From the NCBI RefSeq assembly GCF_001713375.1, contig NZ_CP016449.1, forward strand, positions 2,356,001 through 2,420,000: a stretch of 64,000 nt of DNA. Direction: 5' to 3'. Numbering within the stretch: position 1 is the first letter of the stretch; each line of letters opens with the position of its first letter. The notes beneath the pieces are model-generated. The model saw nothing but the letters and a program-made list of their open reading frames with translations. It was not told the DNA's origin and did no database searches. Source of the stretch: Hydrogenophaga sp. RAC07 (GTDB taxonomy: Bacteria; Pseudomonadota; Gammaproteobacteria; Burkholderiales; Burkholderiaceae_C). Shown one piece after another: positions 1 through 9,324 of the stretch. The position numbers and the translations under genes were made by a program.

Positions 1-949
1 GTTGTTGAAACCCTGCGGGCCCTTCGACTGGCTCAGGGCGAACGGAGGCGCCCAGCAGTCCTCGCAATGCTGGCAATCCCACGGTGTCGAAAGCGCGCAG
101 CGGCACCTCGTCGCGCGGCAGCTGCGCCAGTGCGGCGGGCATCGATGCCATGGCTTCGCGGCCCAGGGCTTCGATGGCGTGGGCGATCGGGTCGCGCGGG
201 TCGGTGGCGTGGAACACGCCGTTGATGGCCAGGCGCTGGTTGCCCAGGCCCAGGCTGCGCAGCTCTTCAGCAGTGCGCGCGGCCTCCTGCATGGGGCGCG
301 GGTCGGGCCGGGTGACGAGCACTACGGTGGTGAGCGCGGGGTCACTCAAAGCCTGCAGAGCGGCGTTGAAGCGGGCCTCCTGCATCTTCAGGCCGGAGTG
401 CGGCCCCAGGCAAGAAGCGCCGCGGTCGTTGTCGGCGAGAAAGCCGCTCCAGGCCTTGGGCAGGCTCAAGAGGCGCAGGGTGTGGCCGGTGGGCGCGGTG
501 TCGAACACCACGTGGTCGTAACGCGCGCCCTCGCCCTCGCCTTCGCTGGCCAGCAGCGCGGCGAACTCGTCGAACGCGGCGATCTCGGTGGTGCAGGCGC
601 CCGAGAGTTGTTCGCGCACGGTGCGGCGCTCGGCCTCGGTGGCGTTGCTGTCCAGCTGCGCGAGCACCCGAAGACGGTAGGCCTCGGCGGCGGCGTCGGG
701 GTCGATGTTGATGACGGAGAGGCCAGGCACACCGGGCACTTTCACCGGTTGGTTCGACAAGGTGATGCCCAGCATGTCGTCCAGGTTGGACGCGGCGTCG
801 GTGCTCACCAGCAGCACGCGCTGGCCCGCGTCGGCCAGCGCAATGGCGGTGGCGGTGGACAGCGAGGTCTTGCCCACCCCGCCTTTGCCGGTGAAAAACA
901 GGAAACGGGTGGGTGTGGCGGCGAAGCCGGGGAGGATGGCGGTGTTCAT
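1..949 (-). CDS. arsA: ArsA-family arsenite/anion pump-driving ATPase, 3' end cut by the window edge
   Basis: The reading frame runs leftward from an ATG at 947-949 without a stop to the window edge, giving at least 316 residues. Residues about 17-30 contain the deviant Walker A GKGGVGKTSLSTA followed by VLLVSTDAASNL, the signature of ArsA/GET3 ATPases. A DTAPTGHTLRLL switch motif follows near residue 150, as in ArsA. The family are cytosolic ATPases that drive arsenite efflux or, in Get3, tail-anchored protein targeting; single-domain bacterial members are often of uncertain role. It lies 71 bp downstream of the sensor kinase on the same strand, so it may be the last gene of that stress operon. 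No ArsB, ArsD or ArsR gene is visible. The last visible residues (SVRPEPVEG) are encoded by a dispersed repeat, so the C-terminus looks altered. Family is confident; substrate is unknown. Confidence 0.85.
   Translation of the reverse strand, partial: MNTAILPGFAATPTRFLFFTGKGGVGKTSLSTATAIALADAGQRVLLVSTDAASNLDDMLGITLSNQPVKVPGVPGLSVINIDPDAAAEAYRLRVLAQLDSNATEAERRTVREQLSGACTTEIAAFDEFAALLASEGEGEGARYDHVVFDTAPTGHTLRLLSLPKAWSGFLADNDRGASCLGPHSGLKMQEARFNAALQALSDPALTTVVLVTRPDPRPMQEAARTAEELRSLGLGNQRLAINGVFHATDPRDPIAHAIEALGREAMASMPAALAQLPRDEVPLRAFDTVGLPALRGLLGASVRPEPVEGPAGFQQ
17..45. repeat. Short dispersed palindromic repeat inside the 3' part of arsA
   Basis: The core CCTTCGACTGGCTCAGGGCG matches, from memory, a short interspersed element common in betaproteobacterial genomes, usually met between genes and often translated as RPEPVEG or ALSLSKG. 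Here it is read in the arsA frame as SVRPEPVEG. Only one copy is visible in this window. Confidence 0.6.
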
Positions 950-1020
950 GCGCCCAGCATGTCACCAACCGAGCCGGCGCGGGCTGATCCGCATCAAGGT
1001 GGCGCCCACCCTGCCCGGGT

Positions 1021-2421
1021 TCAGCCAGGCGGCAGCGTCACCGTCACGGCCAGCCCGGGCTTGGCATTGCGCACGGCAAACGTGCCCCCATGCGCCTGGG
1101 CCACCAGGCGGCACAAATACAGACCGAGGCCCACACCGCCGGCGTTGCGGGTGCGGGCGGTGTCGGGGCGGAAGAAGGCCTGGGCGAGGTAGGGCAGTTG
1201 GTCGTCGGGCACGCCGGGGCCGTGGTCGCGCACTTCGATCTCGATGCCCTGCCCCGCTTCACCGCTGCGGCGGATGTGCAGCTCCACCGGCAGCGGTGCG
1301 TCGGCGCTGTGGCGCAGCGCGTTGTCGAGCAGGTTGCGCAGCAGCAGGCGCACGCGGATGCGGTCCAGCGGCAGCGACGGCAGGTTCGCCGCGGCGTGAA
1401 GACGGATGCTGCTGGCCGCGGGCTGGGTGGCGGCGAGGTCGTCGATCACTTCGCGGGCCAACGCGCCTGGGTCGGTCGGTTCGCGGTTCAGCGCGGCGTG
1501 GCGGCCGGCCAGGCGCTCGCTTTCCAGCAAGTCGCTGATGAGCCGGGCCATCTCCGCCAGATCGCGCAGCAAGGCCTCGCGCTGGGGTGCGACCTCGTCC
1601 GTGTCGGGCAGCAGCTCGGTGTTGAGCCGTGCGCGCGTGAGCGGGCTTCGCAGTTCGTGGCTGATGGCCAGCAGCAGTGCGCGCTGGGCCTCCAACATCT
1701 GGTGGATGTCGTGCCCCATGGTGTTGATGGTGATGGCGAGCTGGCCGAGTTCGTCCGGCCCGCCGGGGTGGCGCACGCCGATGGGCTGACCAAACTCGCC
1801 GGCTCCAAAGCGCTGCGCGCCCTGGCGGATGTCGTCCAGCGGGCGCAGCAAGCGACGCACATACAGAAACGCCAGCAACGTGAGCACGAGCAGCGCAGTG
1901 AGCGTGATACCGAAGAGGCGCGGGCGGCGCTCGAAGGCCGCTTCGTTCAGGCCCACTTCGATGCGGTGGCCATCGGCGGTGGTCCGTTGCAGCAGTCCTT
2001 GCCAGTCCTTGTCATCGCCCCAGTCTTCGGGGTCGGGCTGTTTGACGTCGGGGGGCGCATGGCGCTTCCATTCCAGCCGGGGCTGGCCGGGGTGGGAGCG
2101 CCAGTTGACCTGCGGGCCGGAGATGTCGACGGTGATGGGCAGGCGTTGTGTGATGGCCTGCGCCCGCTCGGGGCTGGGCACGCTGCCGGCAGGCGCTATG
2201 TCCTGGGCCAGGCGGTCCACGTAGTCCATGAGCAGCGGACGCGCCGCATCGCGCCAGCCGACCGAAAACGCCTTCTGCGCGCCTGCGATGAAGGTGAACG
2301 CCACGCCCAGCGCCAGCAGCAGGAACACCATCATGAGCCGCAGCTTGAGCGAGCACCGCAACGCAACCAGCGCGCGTTGGTGCCAGCGCCGCGGGCGGGC
2401 CAATGCGAGCTTGGAGTTCAT
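1021..2421 (-). CDS. Two-component sensor histidine kinase (HAMP, HisKA, HATPase_c)
   Basis: This 466-residue inner-membrane kinase has a first membrane segment near residues 29-48, a periplasmic sensor loop of about 120 residues, a second membrane segment near 170-188 and a HAMP linker. The phosphoacceptor is His255 in the H box AISHELRSPLTRAR. The ATP domain shows the N box NLLDNALRHS, the G1 box DHGPGVP and the G2 box GGVGLGLYL. Its start codon overlaps the stop of the upstream response regulator by four bases (ATGA), so the two are translationally coupled and form a pair. The arrangement with a Spy/CpxP-like gene ahead resembles Cpx-type envelope or metal stress systems. The periplasmic loop is not assignable to a known ligand, so the signal is inferred only from context. 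Confidence 0.93.
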   Translation of the reverse strand: MNSKLALARPRRWHQRALVALRCSLKLRLMMVFLLLALGVAFTFIAGAQKAFSVGWRDAARPLLMDYVDRLAQDIAPAGSVPSPERAQAITQRLPITVDISGPQVNWRSHPGQPRLEWKRHAPPDVKQPDPEDWGDDKDWQGLLQRTTADGHRIEVGLNEAAFERRPRLFGITLTALLVLTLLAFLYVRRLLRPLDDIRQGAQRFGAGEFGQPIGVRHPGGPDELGQLAITINTMGHDIHQMLEAQRALLLAISHELRSPLTRARLNTELLPDTDEVAPQREALLRDLAEMARLISDLLESERLAGRHAALNREPTDPGALAREVIDDLAATQPAASSIRLHAAANLPSLPLDRIRVRLLLRNLLDNALRHSADAPLPVELHIRRSGEAGQGIEIEVRDHGPGVPDDQLPYLAQAFFRPDTARTRNAGGVGLGLYLCRLVAQAHGGTFAVRNAKPGLAVTVTLPPG

Positions 2422-3116
2422 CGCGCGATCTTGCGCAGCGCCAGGGAATATCCGGCGTTGCGCAGCGTCTTGATGCAGTCCAGCGGCTCCAGCTTCTTGC
2501 GCAGGCGGCTCACCACGATGTCCACCGCACGGGTGTAGAGGTCGGCCTCGTGGCCGCGCAGCTGGTTGAGGATGTCGTCGCGGCTGAACACGCGTCCGCT
2601 CTCGCGCGCCAGCAGGTGCAGCAGTTCGAACTCGGTGCCGGTGAGCTCCACCGCTTCGCCCTGGCGAACCACGCTGCGGCGCGCCGGGTCGATGGTCAGG
2701 CCCTCGAAGGCCAGCAGACCGGGCGCCGGAGTGCCGTTGGCCGGCCCGTTGTGACCGTGTCGGCGCCGCAGCAGGGTCTGGATGTGCGCCACCAGCTCGC
2801 GCGGCTCGAAGGGTTTGGGCAGGTAGGCGTCGGCGCCCAGCTCCAGGCCCACCACGCGGTCCATCACGTCGCCGCGCGCGGTGAGCATGACGACGGGAAT
2901 GTCGCTTTCCTTGCGGATGGTGCGGCAGAGTTCAAAGCCGTCCATCTCGGGCAGCATCACGTCGAGGATGGCGGCTTCGAACACGCCACTGCGCAGACGC
3001 GCCAAACCCTCGCTGGGCTTGTGCGCCTGGGTGAGTTCCAGCTCGAACCGCTGAAAGTAGGTTTTCAGCGGTGGTCCGAGCTGTTCGTCGTCGTCAATCA
3101 GCAGAATGCGGTGCAT
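2418..3116 (-). CDS. OmpR/PhoB-family response regulator
   Basis: The protein has 232 residues. The receiver domain (1-115) has the acidic pair D8-D9, the phosphoacceptor Asp52 in ILDVMLPEMDG, the switch Thr79 and the conserved Lys101. The C-terminal winged helix (about 135-228) has the usual ELTGTEFELLHLLA opening and the recognition-helix region TRAVDIVVSRLRKKLE. It is probably phosphorylated by the sensor kinase whose gene overlaps it by four bases. The gene follows the Spy-like gene after 38 bp, so the three are probably one transcript. In Cpx-like systems the regulator activates the spy/cpxP gene, and a similar autoregulatory loop is inferred here. Confidence 0.94.
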   Translation of the reverse strand: MHRILLIDDDEQLGPPLKTYFQRFELELTQAHKPSEGLARLRSGVFEAAILDVMLPEMDGFELCRTIRKESDIPVVMLTARGDVMDRVVGLELGADAYLPKPFEPRELVAHIQTLLRRRHGHNGPANGTPAPGLLAFEGLTIDPARRSVVRQGEAVELTGTEFELLHLLARESGRVFSRDDILNQLRGHEADLYTRAVDIVVSRLRKKLEPLDCIKTLRNAGYSLALRKIAR

Positions 3117-3154
3117 GCGGCATTTTCACACTGCGCTGCTGATGGCGGGACCAG

Positions 3155-3622
3155 TCAGCCGCGGCCCCAGCCCCGGCGTTTCTGCATCATCTCGCGCACC
3201 TCGGCCTGCTGCGTCGGGTTGAGGCTGTCGTAGAAGTCGGCCAGGGCGTTGATCACCTCGGGGCTGCTCACCTGCACCACGCGGGTCTTCTCGTCGAGCA
3301 GGCTCAGGGCACGGGCACGGTCGAACTTGTCGCCAGCGACGAGTTGGCGCACCTCGGCACGCGGGTCGGCGGTCTGGCCGATGAAGGCGGTGCGCTGGGC
3401 CTGCAGCTTGTCGGCCAGCACGCCGAGTTTCTGCTGCTGCTCGGCATTGAGGTCGAGCTTCTTCGTCACACGGTCGATGACCTTGCCGCGCATCTCGCTC
3501 ATGCGCTCGGCGCTCATGGGGCCGTGCTCGTGGTGGCCACGCGTGCCGCAGGCGGTGAGGCCACCCACGGCGATGGTGATGCCGGTCAGGGCGATGAGGG
3601 AACGTTTGATCCAGGGTTTCAT
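3155..3622 (-). CDS. Spy/CpxP-like periplasmic stress lipoprotein
   Basis: I chose the ATG at 3620-3622 because it is preceded by AAGGA and opens a signal sequence ending in a lipobox (GLTAC, Cys about 22). Upstream in-frame ATGs would add an unrelated basic tail. The 155-residue product has a short His-rich stretch (HHEHGPM) after the lipid anchor, then helices with two LTxxQ-type motifs (LNAEQQQKL and LNPTQQAEVREM). These are the hallmark of Spy/CpxP proteins, which act as ATP-independent periplasmic chaperones or as inhibitory sensor partners of a Cpx-type kinase. The His-rich segment could bind metal (inference). It is the first gene of the group with the regulator, kinase and arsA. Confidence 0.85.
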   Translation of the reverse strand: MKPWIKRSLIALTGITIAVGGLTACGTRGHHEHGPMSAERMSEMRGKVIDRVTKKLDLNAEQQQKLGVLADKLQAQRTAFIGQTADPRAEVRQLVAGDKFDRARALSLLDEKTRVVQVSSPEVINALADFYDSLNPTQQAEVREMMQKRRGWGRG

Positions 3623-3782
3623 GACGGAGTCCTTGATGAGGATGGGTTGAACATGACCCTGATGGTGCCGACGCCCGTTCATCGCGTCGTCTCGCGGCGG
3701 TTTCGGTTTGTTTCGTTTCATGTCGGGCCTGGGCCGCTGCACAATGCGCCAACCGAGCCACCCCGGCACTGTGGAACCCCGC

Positions 3783-4217
3783 ATGAAAACCACCCTGATC
3801 CGACGTCTGTTCATCCTGGGCCTCACCAGCCACTGTGCCTTGGCGCTGGCCACGGCCGCGGGCCCCAAGCCAGCGCCGGTGGATTGTTCGACAACACCCG
3901 GCACCCAGAGCGCGCTCAACGCCTGCGCCTTTCAGGATTTCGAGAACGCCACCGCCGCCTACAGCGCGGCTTACAAGACCCTGTCCCAAAGCGTGGGCAA
4001 CAAACAGCGCAAGCTGCTGCGCCAGGTGCAGACCGAATGGATCCAGTACCGCGTGAAGGCCTGTGAGTTCGAGAAGAGCGGCATCGAAGGCGGCAGCGCC
4101 GCGCCGATGATCAACTGGCAATGCCAGGCGCGCATGACGCGCGAACGCACGGCAGAGCTGCAGCGGTTTCTGGATTGCCAGGAAGGCGACCTGAGCTGCG
4201 TGCGGCAGCCCAAGTAA
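3783..4217 (+). CDS. Secreted LprI-like (DUF1311) protein
   Basis: Starting at the ATG at 3783, the 144-residue protein has a signal peptide (MKTTLIRR followed by a hydrophobic core) cleaved near Ala26-Ala27. The mature part has the DUF1311/LprI pattern: an N-terminal Cys, QSALNACAFQDFENATAAY, LRQVQTEWIQYRVKACEFE, then a Cys near WQCQARMTRERTAEL. Four Cys lie at positions suited to two disulfides. LprI of mycobacteria inhibits lysozyme, but most bacterial members have no tested role. It is divergent from the Spy-like gene (160 bp shared upstream region) and convergent with the aldo/keto reductase. The ORF is open further upstream, but that extension has no signal peptide. Confidence 0.72.
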   Translation: MKTTLIRRLFILGLTSHCALALATAAGPKPAPVDCSTTPGTQSALNACAFQDFENATAAYSAAYKTLSQSVGNKQRKLLRQVQTEWIQYRVKACEFEKSGIEGGSAAPMINWQCQARMTRERTAELQRFLDCQEGDLSCVRQPK

Positions 4218-4221
4218 ATCG

Positions 4222-4302
4222 GGGCCGCAGCGCCAAGCCGCCCCAAGCAAGGCCGCGCCCCCCCCGGGGGGCAGCGACCCGTGCAACGGAGGAGCGTGGG
4301 GG
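4222..4302 (-). repeat. GC-rich intergenic repeat element, copy 1
   Basis: Read on the minus strand it begins CCCCCACGCTCC, then has CGCTGCCCCCCGG and CGCGGCCTTGCTTGGGGCGG. The same blocks in the same order occur at 41219-41293 on the plus strand. This copy carries about 14 extra bases after the CGCTCC block. The centre is a strong C-run/G-run palindrome (CCCCCC-GGGGGG) able to form a hairpin. It fills the gap between the convergent LprI-like and aldo/keto reductase genes and abuts the latter's stop codon. Confidence 0.75.
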
Positions 4303-5304
4303 CTAGTAAGTCTCGGTATCGACTTCGCGGTTGGCTTGCTCGTTGTAGCGGTTGCCTTTGACCGTTTGCTGGTTGATCAACGCGTCCAGTTTGGCCATGG
4401 TGGCCGCATCCAGCTTCACATCGGCCGCACCGACGTTCTCGCGCAGGTGGTCGTCGCTCGCGGTGCCGGGAATGGGCAGGATGTCGTTGCCCAGGTGCAG
4501 CAGCCAGGCAATGGCCAACTGCGCAGGCGTGCAGCCCACCTCGCGCGCGATGGCCTGGAACGGTGCGAGCAGCTTCAGGTTGGCCGCGTAGTTCTCGGGT
4601 GCAAAACGCGGCATGGTGCGGCGGATGTCCTTGGCATCGAGCGCGCCCACATCGATCTCGCCACACAGGAAACCACGCGCCACCGGGCTGAAGGCCACAA
4701 ACGCCACGCCGAGTTCACGGCAGGCCTGCAACACCGCGATCTCGGGGTTGCGCGTCCACAGGGAATACTCGGTCTGCAGCGCAGTGATGGGGTGCACCGC
4801 GTGCGCCTTGCGCAACGTGGAGGCCGACACCTCGCTCAGGCCGATGGTCTGGATCTTGCCGGCGCGCACCAGATCGCTGAGCCCGCCCACGCTCTCTTCG
4901 ATCGGCACCTGCTTGTCCCAGCGGTGCAGGTAGTACAGGTCGATCACATCGGTCTTGAGGCGCTTGAGCGCGGCCTCGCAGGTGGCACGGATCGTTTCGG
5001 GCCGCCCGTCGATCACACGCACCAGTTTGCCGTCATTGGCCACGTCCACGCCCTGCATGCCGCACTTGCTCGCCAGCGTGAACTCGCTGCGGCGCTTTGA
5101 CAAGGCCTTGCCCACCAGCGTCTCGCTCACACCAAAGCCGTAGAGCGCGGCGGTGTCGAAATGCGTGATGCCCTGGTCCAGTGCGCTCTGCAGCAGGCGC
5201 TCGGCCGCATCGGGGGTGACCGGTGCGCCGTAGGCGTGGCAGATGTTCATGCAGCCCAGGCCAAGGGCCGAGACCTGGAAGGGACCGAGTTGGCGTTGTT
5301 GCAT
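4303..5304 (-). CDS. Aldo/keto reductase, last gene of the pmd operon
   Basis: This 333-residue TIM-barrel oxidoreductase has the AKR tetrad Asp50, Tyr55, Lys80 and His127 (FDTAALYG, ASKCG, LHRWD). The C-terminal NADP-binding region shows PIPGTASDDHLREN. It starts four bases after the stop of pmdC on the same strand, so it is almost certainly co-transcribed with the protocatechuate 4,5-cleavage genes. AKRs reduce aldehydes or ketones with NADPH. An aromatic-aldehyde or pathway-semialdehyde substrate is suggested only by position. The sequence is closest in style to the AKR11/AKR13 type (YajO/general stress protein 69-like). The known pathway has no step that needs it. Confidence 0.88.
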   Translation of the reverse strand: MQQRQLGPFQVSALGLGCMNICHAYGAPVTPDAAERLLQSALDQGITHFDTAALYGFGVSETLVGKALSKRRSEFTLASKCGMQGVDVANDGKLVRVIDGRPETIRATCEAALKRLKTDVIDLYYLHRWDKQVPIEESVGGLSDLVRAGKIQTIGLSEVSASTLRKAHAVHPITALQTEYSLWTRNPEIAVLQACRELGVAFVAFSPVARGFLCGEIDVGALDAKDIRRTMPRFAPENYAANLKLLAPFQAIAREVGCTPAQLAIAWLLHLGNDILPIPGTASDDHLRENVGAADVKLDAATMAKLDALINQQTVKGNRYNEQANREVDTETY

Positions 5305-5308
5305 GGGA

Positions 5309-6271
5309 TCAGCCGTTCGCGTTCAGTTGTTGTTCCAGCTGGTGCAGCACTTGGTAGCAAGCGAACACCTTCGCCACGCTGGAGTTGGGTTCGCGGCCTT
5401 CCTGGATCGCCGCAAAGAATTCGCGGTCCTGGAGCTCGATGCCGTTCATGCTCACCGCGACTTTCGACACGTCGATCTTTTCTTCCTTGCCGGTGAACAG
5501 GTCGTCGTAGCGCGCGAGGTAGGTTGCGGTGTCGCCGATGTAGCGGAAGTAGGTGCCCAGCGGGCCGTCGTTGTTGAAGCTCAGGCTCAGCGTGCAAATG
5601 GCGCCGTTGGCGGCTTTCAGCTGGATGCTCATGTCCATGGCAATGCCCAGCGCCGGGTGGATCGGGCCCTGGATGGCGTTGGCCTGCACGATCGGACTGC
5701 CGCACTGGTAGGCGAACAGGTCGACCGTGTGCGCGGCGTGGTGCCACAGCAGGTGGTCGGTCCAGCTGCGCGCCTGACCCAGCGCGTTGGTGTTGGTGCG
5801 GCGGAAAAAGTAGGTCTGCACATCCATCTGCTGGATGTTGAACCGGCCCGCCGTGATTTCGTTGTGCACGTACTGGTGGCTGGGGTTGAAGCGGCGCGTG
5901 TGGCCACACATCGCGACCAGCCCGGTCTTCTTCTGCTCGTCCACCACGGCCTGGGCACCGGCCAGGCTGTCGGCCAGCGGAATCTCCACCTGCACGTGTT
6001 TGCCGGCCTTCAGGCAGGCCAGCGTCTGCTCGGCGTGCATCTGCGTGGGCGTGCAGAGGATGACGGCGTCAAGCTCCTTGAGCGCCAGGCTCTCGGCCAG
6101 ATCGGTGGTCACGTGCTGGATGCCGTACTTCGTCGCGACTTCCTGCGTCTTGTCGAGTTCGCGCCCGATGAGCGAAATGACTTCAACGCCGTCGATGTTC
6201 TTGATGCCGTCGAGGTGTTTGATGCCGAAGGCACCGGCGCCGGCGAGGGCGACTTTGATGGTCTTTGTCAT
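5309..6271 (-). CDS. pmdC: 4-carboxy-2-hydroxymuconate-6-semialdehyde dehydrogenase (LigC/PmdC)
   Basis: The 320-residue protein is of the Gfo/Idh/MocA fold: an N-terminal Rossmann motif (ALAGAGAFGIKHLDG), VILCTPTQMHAEQ, then VEIPLADS in place of the usual EKP motif, and a C-terminal alpha/beta domain with HHAAHTVDLFAYQ. LigC oxidises the hemiacetal form of 4-carboxy-2-hydroxymuconate-6-semialdehyde with NADP+ to 2-pyrone-4,6-dicarboxylate, the second step of protocatechuate 4,5-cleavage. The gene lies one base after pmdB, within the operon that also contains the ring-cleavage enzyme and the PDC hydrolase, which makes the assignment firm. Confidence 0.93.
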   Translation of the reverse strand: MTKTIKVALAGAGAFGIKHLDGIKNIDGVEVISLIGRELDKTQEVATKYGIQHVTTDLAESLALKELDAVILCTPTQMHAEQTLACLKAGKHVQVEIPLADSLAGAQAVVDEQKKTGLVAMCGHTRRFNPSHQYVHNEITAGRFNIQQMDVQTYFFRRTNTNALGQARSWTDHLLWHHAAHTVDLFAYQCGSPIVQANAIQGPIHPALGIAMDMSIQLKAANGAICTLSLSFNNDGPLGTYFRYIGDTATYLARYDDLFTGKEEKIDVSKVAVSMNGIELQDREFFAAIQEGREPNSSVAKVFACYQVLHQLEQQLNANG

Positions 6272-6272
6272 G

Positions 6273-7569
<1,297 letters not shown>

Positions 7570-7571
7570 GA

Positions 7572-8504
7572 TCAGTTCTCCTCGGGCCAGTAAAGCTTCA
7601 TCGGATTGGTGACGAGCAGCTTCTTCTGCGCCTCGGCCGTGGGCGCAATCTGTGGGATGAAGTCCACCAGCAGGCCGTCATCGGGCATGTGGTCCTTCAG
7701 GTTGGGGTGGGGCCAGTCGGTGCCCCAGAGCACGCGATCGGGAAACTCTTCCATCACCTTGCGCGCAAACGGCACCACGTCCTGGTAGGCGGCCTGCTCG
7801 CCGTTCAAGGCCTTGGGGCCGGTGATGCTCAAACGTTCCGGGCAGCTCACCTTGCTCCACACATTGGGGTGCTGGCGCATGAACTTGAGGAACAGCTCGA
7901 ACTCCGGGCCGTCCACCGGCTTGCTCACGTCGGGCCGGCCCATGTGGTCCACCACCACGGTGGTGGGCAATGCGGTGAAGAAGTCCCACAGCTCGGGCAG
8001 GTCCACCGCTTCGAAATAGATCACCACATGCCAGCCCAGCTTCTGGATGCGCGCGGCAATCTCCATCAACTCGTCCTTGGGCGTGAAGTCGACCAGGCGC
8101 TTGACGAAGTTGAAACGCACGCCGCGCACGCCGGCGGCGTGCAGTGCCTGCAGCTCGTCATCGGTCACGCTGCGCTTGACCGTGGCCACGCCGCGCGCCT
8201 TGCCATCGCTGTGCACCAGCGCATCGACCAACGCGCGGTTGTCCGCACCGTGGCAGGTGGCTTGCACCACCACGTTGCGAGCGAAACCGAGGTGGTCGCG
8301 CAAGGCGAACAGCTGCGCCTTGCTCGCATCGCACGGTGTGTACTTGCGCTCGGGCGCGTAGGGAAATTCAGCACCGGGGCCGAACACGTGGCAATGCGCG
8401 TCCACGGCGCCGGCAGGCAACTGAAAACGCGGTTTGCTTGGGCCGGCATACCAGTCCAGCCAGCCGGCGGTCTTGGTGAAATCACCCGAAGTTGGTTTGC
8501 TCAT
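7572..8504 (-). CDS. pmdD: 2-pyrone-4,6-dicarboxylate hydrolase (LigI/PmdD)
   Basis: I start at 8502-8504 (MSKPTSGDFTKTAG), 310 residues. The ORF extends 11 codons further, but those overlap a structured leader. It is an amidohydrolase-superfamily TIM barrel with the LigI pattern AVDAHCHVFGPGAEFPY near residue 35, YTPCDASKAQ, VVVDHMGRPD and GTDWPHPN near the C-terminus (metal-site/catalytic Asp). LigI hydrolyses the lactone 2-pyrone-4,6-dicarboxylate to 4-oxalomesaconate without needing a bound metal. It is followed after 2 bp by pmdA and preceded by a 135-bp gap containing a long inverted repeat. Confidence 0.95.
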   Translation of the reverse strand: MSKPTSGDFTKTAGWLDWYAGPSKPRFQLPAGAVDAHCHVFGPGAEFPYAPERKYTPCDASKAQLFALRDHLGFARNVVVQATCHGADNRALVDALVHSDGKARGVATVKRSVTDDELQALHAAGVRGVRFNFVKRLVDFTPKDELMEIAARIQKLGWHVVIYFEAVDLPELWDFFTALPTTVVVDHMGRPDVSKPVDGPEFELFLKFMRQHPNVWSKVSCPERLSITGPKALNGEQAAYQDVVPFARKVMEEFPDRVLWGTDWPHPNLKDHMPDDGLLVDFIPQIAPTAEAQKKLLVTNPMKLYWPEEN

Positions 8505-8540
8505 GAGAGAGTCTTTCAAAAACAGATCGAACGCCAACGA

Positions 8541-8621
8541 GGCGGCGAGCGGAGTGAGGCGGCGGTGCGATTTGCTGGCCGAAGGACTGATGAGCCCAGC
8601 CGCCTAAATCCGCTCGCCGCC
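8541..8621. repeat. 13-bp perfect inverted repeat in the pmdF-pmdD gap
   Basis: The arm GGCGGCGAGCGGA at 8541-8553 is exactly reverse-complemented at 8609-8621, with 55 bp between. The element lies inside the only long gap (135 bp) of the pmd operon and would give a strong stem in the transcript between the aldolase and the hydrolase genes. No U-tract follows, so it does not look like a simple terminator. A role in mRNA processing or polarity is possible. Confidence 0.7.
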
Positions 8622-8639
8622 GGCCCCACCGGAGAAAAA

Positions 8640-9323
8640 TCAGTCGATGTACCGCAAGCCAGCTTTCTCCAGCGGCTCCCGCATCTTGTACATGTCCAGC
8701 CCCAGCACGCCACCGGCCAGCTTGGCGCGCTTCTCGCCCTCGAAACTCTCACGGTGCTGCGCTGCCTCCAGCGTGGTCACCGCGCGTGCCGCGGGCACAC
8801 ACACCACACCATCGTCGTCCGCCACGATCACATCGCCAGGCGTCACCAGCATGCCGGCACACACGATGGGGATGTTCACCGACCCCAGCGTGGCCTTGAT
8901 CGTGCCCTTGCTGCTGATCGCCTTGCTCCACACCGGGAAGCCCATGCGCTGCAGTTCCTTCACGTCGCGCACACCGCCGTCGATGATCAGGGCACGCGCA
9001 CCACGCGCCTGGAACGACGTGGCCAGCAGGTCGCCGAAGAAACCGTCGGTGCACTCCGCCGTGACCGTGGCCACCACGATGTCACCCGGCTGGATCTGCT
9101 CCGCCGCCACGTGCATCATCCAGTTGTCACCGGGCTGCAGCAGCACCGTGACCGCCGTGCCGCTCACCTGGCAGCCCGGGTAGATCGGGCGCATGAAAGG
9201 TTTGAGCAGGCCCACACGGCCCATGGCCTCGTGCACCGTGGCCGAACCCAAGGCTGCCAGGCCATCGGCGGCTGCGCGGTCTGCGCGTTTGATGTTGCGA
9301 TAGACAACGCCAAGTTCGTACAT
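8640..9323 (-). CDS. pmdF: 4-carboxy-4-hydroxy-2-oxoadipate aldolase (LigK/PmdF)
   Basis: From the ATG at 9321-9323 the product has 227 residues and belongs to the HMG/CHA aldolase (RraA-like) family. The signature [17 protein letters not shown], with its Arg-Asp pair, and [19 protein letters not shown] are clear. The enzyme needs a divalent metal and cleaves 4-carboxy-4-hydroxy-2-oxoadipate to pyruvate and oxaloacetate; members also decarboxylate oxaloacetate. It ends the protocatechuate 4,5-cleavage pathway. It is one base downstream of pmdE. The C-terminal extension with [16 protein letters not shown] fits the aldolase subgroup rather than the RNase E inhibitor RraA. Confidence 0.94.
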   Translation of the reverse strand: MYELGVVYRNIKRADRAAADGLAALGSATVHEAMGRVGLLKPFMRPIYPGCQVSGTAVTVLLQPGDNWMMHVAAEQIQPGDIVVATVTAECTDGFFGDLLATSFQARGARALIIDGGVRDVKELQRMGFPVWSKAISSKGTIKATLGSVNIPIVCAGMLVTPGDVIVADDDGVVCVPAARAVTTLEAAQHRESFEGEKRAKLAGGVLGLDMYKMREPLEKAGLRYID

Positions 9324-9324
9324 G

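Noticed and set aside
2..1192. 396-codon plus-strand frame over arsA
   Set aside because: It is the shadow of the minus-strand ArsA frame, which has a perfect P-loop and family motifs; the plus translation has none.
3126..4286. 386-codon minus-strand frame across the Spy-like and LprI-like genes
   Set aside because: It spans two genes on opposite strands with better motifs and crosses the divergent region.
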